Of a stretch of DNA of 64,000 nucleotides, positions 27,673 to 37,373 are shown piece after piece. A model generated the notes under the pieces. It searched no databases and was not told where the DNA came from. It saw only the letters and a list, made by a program, of their open reading frames with translations. Source of the stretch: Psychrobacter vallis (GTDB lineage: Bacteria; Pseudomonadota; Gammaproteobacteria; Pseudomonadales; Moraxellaceae); the NCBI RefSeq assembly GCF_904846715.1, contig NZ_CAJHBU010000011.1, positions 27,683 through 91,682 on the forward strand. The letters are read 5' to 3'. Every line of letters begins with the position of its first letter. The stretch's first letter is position 1. Made by a program: the position numbers and the translations under genes.

Positions 27673-28485
27673 ATGCCAACGATAAAAATTAACGATGTCG
27701 ATATCTATTATGAAGACAGCGCGCCAAATGAGCTGCAAAAGCCAGTGATGGTGTTTGCCCATGGCCTGTTATGGAACACGCGGATGTATGATAAGCAAGT
27801 TGCGCATTTTCAAGAGGACTATCGTTGTATCGCTTTTGATTTCCGCGGACAAGGACAGTCGCAGATTACCAAATCAGGTTATGACATGGAGACATTAACG
27901 GAGGATGCGCTGGGGTTGCTGGAAGCACTTGAGATCGATAAATGTCACTTTGTTGGATTATCCATGGGCGGCTTTATCGCACAGCGCATTGCAATTAAGC
28001 GTCCTGAGTTGCTGCTGTCGCTCACGCTTTTAGAAACGTCCGCTGACCCCGAAGATCCCAAAAACGTGCCGCAATATCGCAAGCTGGTCAAAGCCATTCG
28101 CTGGTTGGGTATTAAGCGCGTGAGCAGTAAGGTTATGCCTATTATGTTCGGCAGTACTTTTTTAGCAGATAACTTGCGTAAATCTGATCGTAAACAATGG
28201 CTCACGATGCTACAAGGCAATCGCAAAGGTGGCGTGATTCAGGCGACGATGGGTGTCATTGAGCGGTCAGGCACTTATGAGCAGCTGGGTGATATCACCA
28301 CACCGACCCTCATCATCGTGGGTGATGAAGATGCAGCCACGCCTTACGCGAAGTCTGAGCGTATGCATTTTGCGATTGCAGGCTCAAAGCTTGCGGTTAT
28401 CAAAGGCGCTGGTCATACGTCGACAGTCGAGGAGCCAGAACAAGTCAATCGAGTGATACGTCAGTTTTTAGAAAATTGCGTTTAG
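27673..28485 (+). CDS. Alpha/beta hydrolase
   Basis: This encodes 270 residues. The catalytic apparatus is complete: VMVFAHGLLWNTRMY (oxyanion loop), FDFRGQGQS, nucleophile GLSMGGF (Ser about 103), acid in VGDEDAATP and His in GAGHTSTVEEP. The arrangement resembles 3-oxoadipate enol-lactonase-like hydrolases, but the substrate cannot be assigned. ATG 27673 was chosen over GTG 27667 because AAGGAAG is optimally spaced. There is no signal peptide. It is followed by a terminator and is monocistronic. Confidence 0.88.
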   Translation: MPTIKINDVDIYYEDSAPNELQKPVMVFAHGLLWNTRMYDKQVAHFQEDYRCIAFDFRGQGQSQITKSGYDMETLTEDALGLLEALEIDKCHFVGLSMGGFIAQRIAIKRPELLLSLTLLETSADPEDPKNVPQYRKLVKAIRWLGIKRVSSKVMPIMFGSTFLADNLRKSDRKQWLTMLQGNRKGGVIQATMGVIERSGTYEQLGDITTPTLIIVGDEDAATPYAKSERMHFAIAGSKLAVIKGAGHTSTVEEPEQVNRVIRQFLENCV

Positions 28486-28494
28486 CCTTACATG

Positions 28495-28531
28495 AAAAGA
28501 CCGCTATCACATCATGATGGCGGTCTTTTTT
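28495..28531. terminator. Intrinsic terminator between the hydrolase gene and the ter biosynthetic module
   Basis: AAAAGACCGC pairs with GCGGTCTTTT, with ATCA/TGAT extending the inner stem. It separates the two convergent units. Confidence 0.88.
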
Positions 28532-28570
28532 GCACAATTTTTGTCATTATAGTGACTAACTATGGGGTCG

Positions 28571-29656
28571 TTACAATAGTGAGCTGTAATCACTATTACC
28601 ATCATCAATGGTTCCAAACACTTCCGCTCGATTGACAATTTCTGCTGCCCAAGCGCGATGCGTGGCTGGCTCTAGCATGGTGTTGTTGTATTTGAATACC
28701 GCTTTGGCCTCACTGTGGAGGATTGCTTGCGCTTCGTCTAAGGTACTTAATGGGACACAATACGCTTGTTGTACCAATGCGATTTGGCTGGGATGAATGA
28801 CGGTTTTACCGACCAGCCCCAAGCTGACATCACGAGTCAATTCTTGCATAAATAACGTGGGCTGATCTAAGTATTCAAAAACTGGCGCGGTTAAATAAAA
28901 GCCATGCGGCACAAAACAGCCAAGTAGCTGGTAGGCAAGCGTACCGATAGGGGTGTCATAGACGATGCTGTTTTTAGGACGTCGCAAACGCAGAGTAGCA
29001 AACAAGTCATTGCCGCCAATACGCAGTGCAAAGATTGGCTGACTAAAAGCTTCTTTAAAGCCAATGGCCAGCTCTTGGTTGTGATGCGGATTAAAGAATG
29101 CAGCCGTCTCGAGTGTCGGCATGAGCAACTGATCATTACTTAGATTCTGACACGCCATTCGCCAATCAGATAAACTGCACATATCAACTTTTGGCATGAC
29201 GAAACCATCGATAAGATCAATGTGGGCATAGTCAGCCAGTTGCTGTAGCATTGCGGGATTGCGTGGGCGTATGAATACTAACGGACGGGTCGGATTGTGG
29301 GCTTGCTGCTCTGGCTGAAGTCCAGCTTTTCTCGACGGCACATTGATACTGTCGGCGTGATCGGCCCACGTATGGAGCAGCGTCTGTAAGCGCGCAAGTG
29401 CCAAATTGACATCATTATGACTGACAGCATCTTCTAGACAGATAATAATACTATTAATCGTCGGAAGTTTGTCACGCTTAACGACTTGCCAAATGTCTTG
29501 GCGAGTCGCAGGCATATAAAGGCTAGCACCAAGCTGATAAGGATGATGAGTGTGCAGTTTGACCATCTCATGACGCTCAGTAATCAGATGTGCATAAGAC
29601 TGAGTATAATGATAAAGGTTTGATTCGTGGTTTAGCATATCTGACATAGTCGGCAT
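28571..29656 (-). CDS. CitE-like HpcH/HpaI aldolase-type lyase of the Ter biosynthetic module
   Basis: This encodes 361 residues. TIM-barrel CitE features are seen: GASLYMPATR at the N terminus, SIIICLEDAVSHNDV, RPLVFIRPRNP, FVMPKVD, and later LRIGGNDLF and VGKTVIHPSQI. Such enzymes cleave or form C-C bonds in acyl-CoA or keto acid substrates. It is the last gene of a six-gene minus-strand run with a phosphoribosyltransferase, HAD phosphatase and ATP-grasp gene, a combination described in Ter-linked gene clusters as a nucleoside-like metabolite pathway. Several ATGs lie at the start (29656, 29647) and no ribosome binding site decides among them. Confidence 0.85.
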   Translation of the reverse strand: MPTMSDMLNHESNLYHYTQSYAHLITERHEMVKLHTHHPYQLGASLYMPATRQDIWQVVKRDKLPTINSIIICLEDAVSHNDVNLALARLQTLLHTWADHADSINVPSRKAGLQPEQQAHNPTRPLVFIRPRNPAMLQQLADYAHIDLIDGFVMPKVDMCSLSDWRMACQNLSNDQLLMPTLETAAFFNPHHNQELAIGFKEAFSQPIFALRIGGNDLFATLRLRRPKNSIVYDTPIGTLAYQLLGCFVPHGFYLTAPVFEYLDQPTLFMQELTRDVSLGLVGKTVIHPSQIALVQQAYCVPLSTLDEAQAILHSEAKAVFKYNNTMLEPATHRAWAAEIVNRAEVFGTIDDGNSDYSSLL

Positions 29657-29719
29657 CGTGAATAGTGAGTGGTTATAAAAGGTAAAATATATGTATCATT
29701 GATTTTAATATAGCAAAAA

Positions 29720-30916
29720 CTAATGGTCTTTGGTACGCTGTTTGATAAGCGTGATGGCTTGATAAGGCAGTATTTTATCACCTAATACACTCATAGTGAT
29801 ATTTCGCTGCGCACATAAATGTCTTAGCAGTATGGTATCAGGATGATTGGCAGTGGCCAGTAGGATACGTTCCGGATCGCGGCGTAATATGGCTCGTGTT
29901 GCCTCTGCAATCGTCGGCTTGATGCGGTTGCGATTGGTGATATCGTACTCTGCTGCCAGCTTATCTATTAAGTCAGCGGTTTGGTAGCGTGGTTGCTTAA
30001 ACATTGGCAAGCATTGAGGCGCTTTGGTTAAATTGCGGCGCGTTGCATCGATGTGATCGACAAAGGCTAAGCTGTGATCTGCTTCAACTAAATTGTCATA
30101 AAAGACACTACGATGTAGCCCAGATTGCGGCTCGCTGTACAAGCTACGTGAAATCAGTCCCGACACCGTACTGTTTAGGAGTCCTGATGGTATCAACCAA
30201 TCCTCCTCACTAGCAGCCAACCAAGCGACACCTGCTGGATCAGCAAGTGTGAGTAACGGTATAACACCCGCACCTTGATGAAAAATATTGGCAAAATTGC
30301 AGTGATCTGGGTCGCTAAATACCTCTAGGCTACGAGCCAGCTCTTGATAAATGGCGCCTTTGCCTGTCCAACCATCGACAAATACAATGGGGCTGTTCGG
30401 ATAGGCCTCTAGCAGCATTTGCAAGGCGAGGGGATCAAGACCACGATCACGAATGATACTAATACCATAATGTACACTTGGTAACGCATAGTTATTACTT
30501 GAGTCGGCAAGTGCACGTTGCAACAATACGCCAATTGGCAAACCTGCTCGCACTAAGCTGACTAAAAGTAGTGGATGCTCATCATTAACGTCTTTCTGAA
30601 ACACATGATGGAGCGTATAAGCCAAATCAGCGATATCGGTCGCGGCTCTAATCGCACCTTGCGCCAATGCTTGTGTATATAGTTGCTCATGCATTGCACT
30701 TGGTGCCTGCTCTAACGTCAACATATCTGAATAATGACGTTGTCCACTTTGGATGAGCGCTTCTTTTTGATTGACGGGTACGTCAGCAACGGCGTCTTTC
30801 TCGACAATATCGAGCAGAACAGTCACATCGCTGGCAAGATAGCTGCCTGAGCCATAACTGTTTAAATTCGCTCGTTCGGTATTTATATTATTTAAAGTCA
30901 TAGTATAAGTATTCAC
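29720..30916 (-). CDS. StiP-family protein with C-terminal PELOTA-like domain (Ter cluster)
   Basis: This encodes 398 residues. The N-terminal and central part matches the StiP/PRTase_1 family (LLLVSLVRAGLPIGVLLQRAL, HYGISIIRDRGLDP, PIVFVDGWTGKGAIYQEL). This family has been described both as a phosphoribosyltransferase-like fold and as a cysteine protease; the sequence VDGWTGKG resembles a PRPP-binding loop. The last 70 residues (RILLATANHPDTILLRHLCAQ) look like a PELOTA/L7Ae-type RNA-binding domain. Start is the GTG 30916 or ATG 30901; neither has a clear ribosome binding site. It lies 34 bases after the HAD gene and is surely in the same operon. Confidence 0.85.
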   Translation of the reverse strand: MNTYTMTLNNINTERANLNSYGSGSYLASDVTVLLDIVEKDAVADVPVNQKEALIQSGQRHYSDMLTLEQAPSAMHEQLYTQALAQGAIRAATDIADLAYTLHHVFQKDVNDEHPLLLVSLVRAGLPIGVLLQRALADSSNNYALPSVHYGISIIRDRGLDPLALQMLLEAYPNSPIVFVDGWTGKGAIYQELARSLEVFSDPDHCNFANIFHQGAGVIPLLTLADPAGVAWLAASEEDWLIPSGLLNSTVSGLISRSLYSEPQSGLHRSVFYDNLVEADHSLAFVDHIDATRRNLTKAPQCLPMFKQPRYQTADLIDKLAAEYDITNRNRIKPTIAEATRAILRRDPERILLATANHPDTILLRHLCAQRNITMSVLGDKILPYQAITLIKQRTKDH

Positions 30917-30949
30917 ACTCGTTGTGATGACAGTGAGATCGCAAGTTTA

Positions 30950-31765
30950 TCAATGAGCATGACGCTGCTCGTGCAACTGACCATGATTGGGCATACCGTA
31001 CCAGTCGAGCAGTTGTAGAAATGGTAAATCTGCCAAACTGTCACCAAAACCAAAGTTCGGACGTTGACTGTCCAAATGATTATCTAATAAAAACTGTACT
31101 GCATGACGCTTGTGAACGCCATCCGGCAATATTGCCAAATTATTGGCATTCACATGCACATAAAAGTGTTTATCAAAATCTGGTATGAGTACTGGCAGTT
31201 GCTTGGCCAGATCTCCCAATATTTGATGGTCTTTCTGTGCATGTTTAATAGCCAAATAGATAGTCAGTTCATCATTAATAAATCTATCAGTATGCAGTGT
31301 AAATACTAGGTTGTCTTGACCACTATGCTCAAGGATTAATTCAGCAAGTTGGTTTATCTGTTTTTGTAGTGGCAAAAGCTGCTCATGAACATGCTGCTGC
31401 CAAGCATTGAGCAGTTCCCCATTAGGCATTAAAATAACCGCACCATGGGTCAATACTTGCCAGCTGTCAAAAGGCAATTTAACGCGTTTGATTTCACTGC
31501 GGTCACGCGCCGTCACTACGATTAAGTCAGTGCTCGCACGTAACCAATTAAAGAAAATGGCTTGGCGTTGACTCATAAAGCTTAGCGGTTCGCCTTGTTT
31601 ATTGACGGTCGCGCACACTAAGTTCTCAGGTTCAGCAGTAGGTAAATCCCACGCATCGATTTTACGCTGAGTTTGGAACAATGTATCGTCCAAATCCATG
31701 AGAGCGTAGGGCTTAATAATGTCGGGGTTGGGCTTGAAGAAGGGGGGGTTCATAAAATTATCCAT
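30950..31765 (-). CDS. HAD-superfamily phosphatase of the Ter biosynthetic module
   Basis: This encodes 271 residues. The HAD motifs are complete: motif I LMDLDDTLFQT, motif II VVTARDRSE, and motif IV FGFGDSLADLPFL, with a large cap domain between (about 85-190), as in COF/IIB types. It probably removes a phosphate from a sugar-phosphate or nucleotide intermediate made by the neighbouring enzymes; that is inferred from context. It lies 30 bases downstream of the phosphoribosyltransferase-TRSP gene. Confidence 0.86.
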   Translation of the reverse strand: MDNFMNPPFFKPNPDIIKPYALMDLDDTLFQTQRKIDAWDLPTAEPENLVCATVNKQGEPLSFMSQRQAIFFNWLRASTDLIVVTARDRSEIKRVKLPFDSWQVLTHGAVILMPNGELLNAWQQHVHEQLLPLQKQINQLAELILEHSGQDNLVFTLHTDRFINDELTIYLAIKHAQKDHQILGDLAKQLPVLIPDFDKHFYVHVNANNLAILPDGVHKRHAVQFLLDNHLDSQRPNFGFGDSLADLPFLQLLDWYGMPNHGQLHEQRHAH

Positions 31766-31795
31766 AAATATTAGACTTGAAAATCAGTGAGTGAT

Positions 31796-33103
31796 TTAAA
31801 ACTTCGGACTCACTACCAACACATTGCCCAAGCCTTGCCACAGATCATCCACGCTATCAGCTGATGTCTCCACACACAACACAATTAAATCCCATTCATT
31901 GGGATCGACATTATAAGCAAAATTGGTCATACCAAGCCCATAATTATCACTAAAGCTCAACATAGTCGTAATTGCACCACCAAGCGCAATTGGCGAGCGA
32001 GTCAAAGCGCTAAAGTTAACCGTAGAAGTGTTTTCAGAAGCTTGTTGTTGGGATTGTGTCTCAAGCCATTCTGCCAATAAAAAAGGTAACCAAACAAATT
32101 CATTACTTCCTAATACCAAAACTCTCTTGGGTAATTGAGCGATATTGAAGCTTTCTTGATTATTGAATTTGCTAAATGCCGTCTGAAATCTCAAAAGATA
32201 ATGATCGAAACCGTCTGTACTGTCTAGCGTTGGAAAGCGCCCCCAATTACCCGTATTACCTAGCGCTTGACTGCCAGCATCGGTCGTGTCAACTGATGGC
32301 ATGGTGATTGGCTCAGGGTTAATTGCATCTGTCCATTGCCATGCACCAGACAATAAGTGATGGCGATGAAATGCAATGCCAGTCAAACGATCCGCCATGC
32401 GCGCAGGCTTAAAGCCCTCTGTCTGCTGGGTCGTATTTTCTTGATCCAATGACCAATCCACCAACGTAGTTAGATGTACTTGCTCCAATTGTGTCAGTCC
32501 AGCATGACGTAGCGCCGTCACGACATTGACGCAAGTATTGCCGGTAGACGCCTCATCATCAACCATAATCAGGGTTTTGCTGGCCAGTAATTGCGCTTGA
32601 GTGACTTTATCGGCACTTTGATAAATCAAATGCTGGCTAGCATGACTGTGATCTTCGCTAAAAGTGGTCAATAAAGAATTACTGCTTTTGTCATTATTAT
32701 TACTGTAATCATGTTGCGCATGACGAGTGGAGTTCAACAATAACGCATTCGGATAGCGCGTTTGTAGCGCTTGATGCACACCTGCGGATAAGCCAACAGC
32801 TGTCTCTGCCATACCAATGACCAAAATAGGTTCAGGTAAATTACTAGGGATTAAATCGGCTAAATCGGTAAACGCATTGCGCATAGTACTGGGTGCGACT
32901 GGGATATGACGACCTAGCACTTTTGAGACGAATAAGAATGCCCGTTTTGGATTGATACGCTGTGCAAATCCAAGTAAGTCTTCTAATTGATAACTGTCAT
33001 TTTTTTCTAAAGTATTGTTACTCATCGCTGAATTGGTCTGATAGGTCAGATCGAGCGTACCGCGAGGCAGAGTAATGGTTGTACTGTGTTGCTTGTTTGA
33101 CAT
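31796..33103 (-). CDS. Phosphoribosyltransferase with C-terminal TRSP domain (Ter cluster)
   Basis: This encodes 435 residues. A type I phosphoribosyltransferase core carries the PRPP loop TLIMVDDEASTGNTCVNV and an upstream VIGMAETAVGLSAGV. The C-terminal part, KRVLVLGSNEFVWLPFLLAEWLE and later SFSDNYGLGMTNFAYNV, corresponds to the TRSP domain seen fused to such enzymes in ter gene clusters. The middle (about 120-150) is low-complexity Asn/Ser-rich. AAGGAATATGAATG marks the start. It should transfer a phosphoribosyl group to a base-like acceptor of unknown identity. Confidence 0.87.
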   Translation of the reverse strand: MSNKQHSTTITLPRGTLDLTYQTNSAMSNNTLEKNDSYQLEDLLGFAQRINPKRAFLFVSKVLGRHIPVAPSTMRNAFTDLADLIPSNLPEPILVIGMAETAVGLSAGVHQALQTRYPNALLLNSTRHAQHDYSNNNDKSSNSLLTTFSEDHSHASQHLIYQSADKVTQAQLLASKTLIMVDDEASTGNTCVNVVTALRHAGLTQLEQVHLTTLVDWSLDQENTTQQTEGFKPARMADRLTGIAFHRHHLLSGAWQWTDAINPEPITMPSVDTTDAGSQALGNTGNWGRFPTLDSTDGFDHYLLRFQTAFSKFNNQESFNIAQLPKRVLVLGSNEFVWLPFLLAEWLETQSQQQASENTSTVNFSALTRSPIALGGAITTMLSFSDNYGLGMTNFAYNVDPNEWDLIVLCVETSADSVDDLWQGLGNVLVVSPKF

Positions 33104-33147
33104 TCATATTCCTTGGCACTTTTAATTTTATATAATAATCAGTTTTC

Positions 33148-34380
33148 TTAACCCTGACATCCTACTAGCCAGAGCGCCGCGCGGCTTTGTTTGCTCAACT
33201 GTGGTGTGGTCAGAGGTACCGCTTTGGTATCTGACGAATCTAATAAATTGTCTAAGCCAATGCCAGCGCTCGCGAGTAAGGCAGATAATAACTGAAATTT
33301 CACGGCGTAGTTCATATTTTGTGCATGCTCATGAACCAGACTTGATGCTACCATGCCGATAACTTCGCCAGTCGGCAGTAATAAAGGGCTGCCGCTAGAG
33401 CCGGGTTGAATGGGGGCGGTGAATTGCATATAACGGATATCATCGCCAAACCCTGTCAGTCCTGAGATACAGCCCTGCGTGACTTGTAGCTGACTACTAA
33501 GTCCTGATAAGGGAAATCCCAACGTCGTAATGGTTTCACCCAACATATCAGCACATTGCTGCGCTAATGGCAAATAGCTTGGCAGAGGATCGCTCACTCT
33601 AATAATAGCCGAATCGCTACCGATATCGCTGAGTACCACTTGCGCCTCACGGTCAGCCTGCCCTTGCTGCCTTACACCAATCATTGCCGCTGATTCAATG
33701 ACATGGTAGCAAGTCAATAAATGATATGGGTCAATGGCAAAAGCAGTTCCTGTCCATGTCTCACCCGATTGCACTTGACGAGGTGGACGCGTCTCATTAT
33801 TAGCTTGAGTGCGCTGCTGCTGCTGTGCTGCTTGAATGAGCGCATGCGTATTCGGTGGACGGACATCAAGGCTGACTTGCACTCGATGCTCTAGGCTTGC
33901 TAATCCTTGGGTGGAGCTTTCACCAAGGGCGCGACATTTAAACTGACCATCACGCCGGTAGATCTCCAAAACAATGGCCGCTTTGATATGGCGCTCATTT
34001 GCTGTGAAATCATATTTAATCGCGCCATTATTGAGTATCAGACTGACATTTTTTAGCTCAACAGCTGGCAAGTTAAGGGTTGGCTCGTGATAAACATATG
34101 CAATCAGCTGTAAAAAACTAATCCCTTCTGTATCGAATAACTTGGGTAAATCCAGCTGCCAACTGCTTGGGTGATCCGCATTGTCTATTGTAGCCCAGTC
34201 CTTAGATTCATGAAGATAAGCAGGGCTGCAAACCGCCTTACGATGCTGGTCTAGCGGCAGCCAGATCAGTCCCAGTTGTTGACCAAATTTAAGGGGATGT
34301 GTCGTAGAGAAAGCGACTGAACATGATGGTTGCGCGATAACCGTATTTGCCCCTAACACTAACACCGTTTGTGCTGTCAT
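33148..34380 (-). CDS. Fusion of a TerD-like domain and a trypsin-like serine protease
   Basis: This encodes 410 residues. Residues 1-175 resemble a degenerate TerD domain (GLIWLPLDQ..., LKNVSLILNNGAIKYDFTANER, IVLEIYRRDGQFKCRALGES). A Gln/Arg linker (about 180-205) leads to a DegP/trypsin-type protease with the full triad: His226 in TCYHVIES, Asp256 in DIGSDSAII and Ser329 in QPGSSGSPLL. No signal peptide is present, so the protease is cytosolic, unlike most of its class. GAGG lies six bases before the ATG. It sits inside the biosynthetic operon between the ATP-grasp and phosphoribosyltransferase genes. The target is unknown. Confidence 0.86.
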   Translation of the reverse strand: MTAQTVLVLGANTVIAQPSCSVAFSTTHPLKFGQQLGLIWLPLDQHRKAVCSPAYLHESKDWATIDNADHPSSWQLDLPKLFDTEGISFLQLIAYVYHEPTLNLPAVELKNVSLILNNGAIKYDFTANERHIKAAIVLEIYRRDGQFKCRALGESSTQGLASLEHRVQVSLDVRPPNTHALIQAAQQQQRTQANNETRPPRQVQSGETWTGTAFAIDPYHLLTCYHVIESAAMIGVRQQGQADREAQVVLSDIGSDSAIIRVSDPLPSYLPLAQQCADMLGETITTLGFPLSGLSSQLQVTQGCISGLTGFGDDIRYMQFTAPIQPGSSGSPLLLPTGEVIGMVASSLVHEHAQNMNYAVKFQLLSALLASAGIGLDNLLDSSDTKAVPLTTPQLSKQSRAALWLVGCQG

Positions 34381-34469
34381 CGTGCGCCTCTCATTGAATG
34401 TACACTCAGTAATTATCAGTCTAGTAGTTATCAGTCTTTGGTGGTTGTCCGTTCCTCAACATCACTTGC

Positions 34470-35621
34470 TTACTCGACGTCATTTTCTTCTATTTTTACA
34501 CCCACCATAATTGAGCGTACTTGGCAGGGTGTTATTTGTTGCGTGATGTCAGCCAGCTTGGGTTTATCGGTCAGTCCTAACCAATAGGCAAAGCCGATTT
34601 GTGTCAGATCCACACCGCTGTGAGTCGTGTAAGCAATGCCACCAGACGGGCGACTATTGATTTCGAGTACCCGATGCTGCTCGTTGTCATCGGCTTTGGT
34701 TTGGACACTGACGATGCCATCACAGCCAAATGCTTTAATCAATGGAATGACGACATCCATGACGGCTTGCTCGTAGCCGATATGCTGAATTTTACCTGTT
34801 TTATAGCGAGTGACGGCGGCCAAAACTTCACCATATTCACAGACCACGTCGATAGAATATTCTTGTCCAGATAAATAAGGCATGAGTAGCATAGGAATAG
34901 GGCTCTCACGCACCATTAGGCTGTTTGCATAGGCACTTATAAATTGGGCAGTGTTAATCTTTTTTTCTTCAGTAAAGTACAAATGCTCAAAGCTATCGTA
35001 TTGCTCGTCCGTTGCTCTTTCTGAATCCAGCCGCCAAAACCCTTGCGCAAAAATACCAGTAACTGGCTTGACACATAATGGCTGATGACCATGTTCGGTA
35101 AGTAAAGCTTCAAGTTCTGCAACATTGTCAAAGCGCCAAGCATCTGCTACGGGGATATTGTGCTGGTGGCATTGTTGCATAAAGGCAAATTTATCATCGA
35201 TCGTCTCTAACGCTGTGACGCTGGTCGCACCTGTTAATAAACGGATGCCAGCTGCAGCAAATATCTCACGATGCGCTTCATAGTCAACACCATTGCGGCC
35301 AGTCAGTAACACGTTAACATTGTTCTGCTGGGCGTGTTCCAAGACGAATTGCCAACGTGGCATCAATGGTATAACAGGTTCGAAAATGACTGGCTCATCA
35401 CTGTCTACAACATTTGCATAGGGCTCATAATAGATGCGATCGGCAAACTCAAAAACCTCGGGTCTATCGTGGCGATGTGAGGCAATGATATTAAACGGCG
35501 TGTCAGATTGGATTTTTAATGCTTGTAGGCTGGCTAACATATCGCGCTGGCTTGACTGACCTTCCGCTAACCAAGCGGCTTTCGATGTTGTATGATGGCT
35601 ATCGTTAGCAAGGTTATCCAT
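34470..35621 (-). CDS. ATP-grasp ligase of the Ter biosynthetic module
   Basis: This encodes 383 residues. ATP-grasp features are the segment DDKFAFMQQCHQHNIPVADAWR (shown in part DDKFAFMQQC), CVKPVTGIFAQGFWRL, the metal site EINSRPSGGIAYTTH and the SGQEYSIDVVCEYGE strand. Such enzymes join a carboxylate to an amine or similar nucleophile. It is the first gene of the six-gene unit and starts next to the divergent terA-like gene. AAGAGAGC precedes the start. It matches the ATPgrasp_Ter type described for these clusters. Confidence 0.87.
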   Translation of the reverse strand: MDNLANDSHHTTSKAAWLAEGQSSQRDMLASLQALKIQSDTPFNIIASHRHDRPEVFEFADRIYYEPYANVVDSDEPVIFEPVIPLMPRWQFVLEHAQQNNVNVLLTGRNGVDYEAHREIFAAAGIRLLTGATSVTALETIDDKFAFMQQCHQHNIPVADAWRFDNVAELEALLTEHGHQPLCVKPVTGIFAQGFWRLDSERATDEQYDSFEHLYFTEEKKINTAQFISAYANSLMVRESPIPMLLMPYLSGQEYSIDVVCEYGEVLAAVTRYKTGKIQHIGYEQAVMDVVIPLIKAFGCDGIVSVQTKADDNEQHRVLEINSRPSGGIAYTTHSGVDLTQIGFAYWLGLTDKPKLADITQQITPCQVRSIMVGVKIEENDVE

Positions 35622-35956
35622 AATGCTCTCTTGTTATAAGTGTTAGATATAATTGGATAACTCAGTGTCGTCATCGCAACACTATTAGCAATGTAGGTAA
35701 GACCTAAATAGTGGTCAGTGAAGTTAAAAACCCAAGTCCCTGTACTGCTGATAGCAGAGACTATTATATACAAATGCTAGACGTTATAAATACTTCTAAC
35801 AAAATAGCCTTAAGTATTTTTGAGATCATTGTCTGGTTATTTTTAGCAAGTTACTGAATGGGCGGGCTGATTAAAAAAAAGGACATTCGTGCTACTATAT
35901 GACGATAGCTAGCATAATAAACACAACGCCATAATACATTATTTAAAGGACATATG
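35622..35956. promoter_or_regulatory. Divergent promoter region between the biosynthetic module and terA
   Basis: About 335 AT-rich bases separate two divergent units, so both promoters must lie here. A plausible -10-like TACTATAT occurs about 60 bases before the terA start. No perfect operator palindrome is seen and no regulator gene is in the cluster. Confidence 0.45.
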
Positions 35957-37255
35957 ATGAGCCAAGACCAATCTCAAAAATTAGTGGCAGGTGCCAATGC
36001 GCCACTCCCAACGGACAACATTAGTATCCGTATCTTGAGCCAAAACGCGATCGATTGTGCCGCTTATCGTCTGACGAGTGATGGCAAGGTACGCGGCGAT
36101 GGCGACATGATATTTTATGGGCAGACGCGTAGTGATGATGGCAGTGTCAGTTTTCGTGGTCATGACAGTGATGGATTTTTTGATATCAATTTGCCGTCTC
36201 AACCTGCCGGTATCGAAAAGATAGCCCTTGCGTTTTCTAGTGCGCAAACGTTGGCTCAAGTTGGTGATGTGGATATTCAAGTATTGCAAGGCAGCCAAGT
36301 GTTAATGACTTGTCAATTAAGTGCTGCTGGGCGTGTTGAGAAGGCGATTATTTTAGCCGAATGCTATCGTCGGCAGGGTAGCTGGAAGTTTCGTTTTATT
36401 GCACAAGGTTTTGAGGGCGGCCTAAAACCATTGTCTGAACATTTCGGTGTGGAAATTGCTGATGAAGCGCCAAGTCAGACTCAAGCTCAGAGCCAGTCCC
36501 AAAATCAAACCCAAGCACAAAACCAGTCACAACCTATCAATACGCAGCGTCCAATCAACACACAAAAAGCGGGCAGTGCCCCTCAAGCGAGCACACCACC
36601 ACCGATTCCAGCCAGTCCTTCAATCAATTTAAGCAAAATCACTTTAACCAAAAATCAATCTAGCATCAATCTCAAAAAACGTGACGACTTTGGTAAAATT
36701 TCTGTCAATCTAAACTGGAATCAACGTCCAGATATTGACAAACAAGCCCCCAAAAAAGGACTTTTAGGCGATCTTTTTAAGCAGCATAAGTCAGGCGGTA
36801 TCGATCTTGATATCGGCGCGATGATTCATCTTAAAAATGGTGAAAAGACCCTGATTCAAGCACTAGGCGATCGTTTTGGTAGTCTGCAATCAGTCCCTTA
36901 TGTTTGCTTGCGTGCCGATGATAGAACTGGGCAGATCAGCGGCGGGGAATGGCTGGATATTAACGGTCAGCAGTGGGCACAGATTGAAGAGGTATTTATC
37001 TTTGCCTTTATTTATGATGGTGCACCCAACTGGGCGCAAACGGATGGGGTGGTGACCATCAATGTACCAGAGCAGCCGCCGATTGAAACGCGTTTAACAG
37101 AAGGCGCGGGTAACTTACCAATGTGTGCCATTGCGCGCTTGGTGAACCAGCAAGGCAGTATCAATGTTGAGCGTATCAACCAATATTTTAAAGGCCATCA
37201 AGAAATGGATAAAGCCTTTAATTGGGGGTTTAGCTGGAAACGTGGTCGTAAGTAA
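35957..37255 (+). CDS. terA: TerA-like protein with two TerD-type domains
   Basis: This encodes 432 residues. The N-terminal domain (1-175) has the TerD pattern with GDGDMIFYGQTRSDDGSV and ILAECYRRQGSWKFRFIAQGFEGGL. A Gln/Ser/Thr linker (about 175-225, SQTQAQSQSQNQTQAQNQSQ) precedes a C-terminal TerA part with ISVNLNWNQRPDIDK, GIDLDIGAMIHLKNGEKT and an ending NWGFSWKRGRK. Two starts are possible; ATG 35957 is six bases from AGGA. Its divergent position puts it on the opposite strand from the other TerD-family genes. TerD-family domains bind calcium-like metals at acidic loops. Confidence 0.87.
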   Translation: MSQDQSQKLVAGANAPLPTDNISIRILSQNAIDCAAYRLTSDGKVRGDGDMIFYGQTRSDDGSVSFRGHDSDGFFDINLPSQPAGIEKIALAFSSAQTLAQVGDVDIQVLQGSQVLMTCQLSAAGRVEKAIILAECYRRQGSWKFRFIAQGFEGGLKPLSEHFGVEIADEAPSQTQAQSQSQNQTQAQNQSQPINTQRPINTQKAGSAPQASTPPPIPASPSINLSKITLTKNQSSINLKKRDDFGKISVNLNWNQRPDIDKQAPKKGLLGDLFKQHKSGGIDLDIGAMIHLKNGEKTLIQALGDRFGSLQSVPYVCLRADDRTGQISGGEWLDINGQQWAQIEEVFIFAFIYDGAPNWAQTDGVVTINVPEQPPIETRLTEGAGNLPMCAIARLVNQQGSINVERINQYFKGHQEMDKAFNWGFSWKRGRK

Positions 37256-37280
37256 ACGTTTTAATACCATCATAAAATAC

Positions 37281-37319
37281 AAAAAATCAGCCCCTCTATC
37301 ATTGATAGAAGGGCTGATT
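37281..37319 (-). terminator. Intrinsic terminator downstream of the TerZ-like gene
   Basis: AATCAGCCC...GGGCTGATT with an inner TCTATCA/TGATAGA stem; on the minus strand it is followed by six T residues. It may also slow transcription coming from terA. Confidence 0.85.
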
Positions 37320-37373
37320 GCTTATAGACAGTTCGTATCTTAAATAAGATAACTTAAACTCAATTTAAACTGC

